DNA from: UBA6265 sp964526965
GTDB taxonomy: Bacteria; Chloroflexota; Chloroflexia; Thermomicrobiales; UBA6265
DNA length: 12,479 nucleotides
Direction: 5' to 3'
Assembly (NCBI GenBank): GCA_964526965.1
Contig: CAZGML010000049.1
Location: 1 to 12,479 of the forward strand
Every line of letters starts with the position of its first letter. The first letter of the stretch is position 1. Positions 12,346 through 12,479 of the stretch are shown piece by piece. The position numbers were made by a program, and so were the translations under genes. The notes beneath the pieces were generated by a model that was given only the letters and a program-made list of their open reading frames with translations, was not told the DNA's origin and did not search any database.

Positions 12346-12479
12346 TGAACTGAAAAACTCTCCTCCCGGAACGCGCCCTTAGCCAGTTTGCACACGAACG
12401 CGTGAAGACATAAGCCCGCACAGGCTCGAGAGCCACCTATTGGAAACGTCTCGGTTGCCCAAGTATACCAGAGGATTTC
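12346..12479. other. non-coding leader or edge region
   Basis: No convincing gene is seen on either strand between the zinc-ribbon leader hairpin and the window end. Two small palindromes are present: CACG-AACG-CGTG (12393-12404) and GGCTC-GA-GAGCC (12423-12434). If the TATACT read on the - strand at 12467-12462 is a -10 box, the zinc-ribbon message would have a leader of about 150 bases holding several hairpins. The -35 position falls outside the window. Confidence 0.35.

Noticed and set aside
1..12479. CRISPR arrays, insertion sequences, phage genes, tRNA or rRNA
   Set aside because: No spaced direct repeats, transposase or integrase motifs, cloverleaf or rRNA-like stretches were seen on either strand.
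1..12479. A new defence island or toxin-antitoxin pair
   Set aside because: The nuclease, peptidase, J-domain, acetyltransferase and zinc-ribbon genes are separated by terminators or lie on different strands, and none forms a cotranscribed pair suggestive of defence.

Overview
The window is bacterial chromosome, about 12.5 kb, densely packed with housekeeping and accessory genes on both strands. No phage, transposon, CRISPR, rRNA or tRNA signal is visible. The organism is probably a member of Chloroflexota, perhaps a Thermomicrobia-like lineage. This rests on gene content (a small protein with a CxxC-x17-CxxC zinc ribbon, a zinc-ribbon/J-domain fusion, a ThiS-ThiG fusion) and a moderately high GC, so it is an inference and not a sequence-proved assignment.

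Left part (1-4644). A probable gene tail on the + strand meets a secreted staphylococcal-nuclease-like protein on the - strand. Divergent from the nuclease is a thiamine-thiazole operon. A TPP riboswitch with a readable terminator/antiterminator controls a TenI-type thiazole tautomerase gene, followed by a ThiS-ThiG fusion gene and a small polyhydroxyalkanoate-system-like gene, and the unit closes with a strong hairpin terminator. A cytosolic-looking S10 serine carboxypeptidase gene follows as its own unit.

Middle part (4598-10168). A nicotinate phosphoribosyltransferase gene (pncB, - strand) is divergent from a zinc-ribbon/J-domain gene (+ strand). The J-domain gene collides tail to tail with a three-gene - strand operon, dxs-rsmG-DUF402. 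In that operon every junction is a stop/start overlap (TAATG, ATGA), and the last stop codon shares a CTAG with the J-domain gene's stop. Dxs makes 1-deoxyxylulose 5-phosphate, a substrate of the ThiG half of the fusion, so two parts of the thiazole pathway lie in the window. Only the tenI-thiSG unit carries the riboswitch.

Right part (10169-12479), all on the - strand. There is a GNAT acetyltransferase, then an SMR efflux pump with a TetR-family repressor directly downstream, with a 30-bp near-palindrome upstream of the pump that is a good operator candidate. A small double zinc-ribbon protein with a good intrinsic terminator completes this part.

I did not find a clearly new multi-gene defence or mobile system. 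The most worthwhile points are the internal Gly-Gly of the ThiS-ThiG fusion, the complete riboswitch switching architecture, the SMR/TetR operator, the altered metal-site residue in the nuclease, and the overlapping stop codons.
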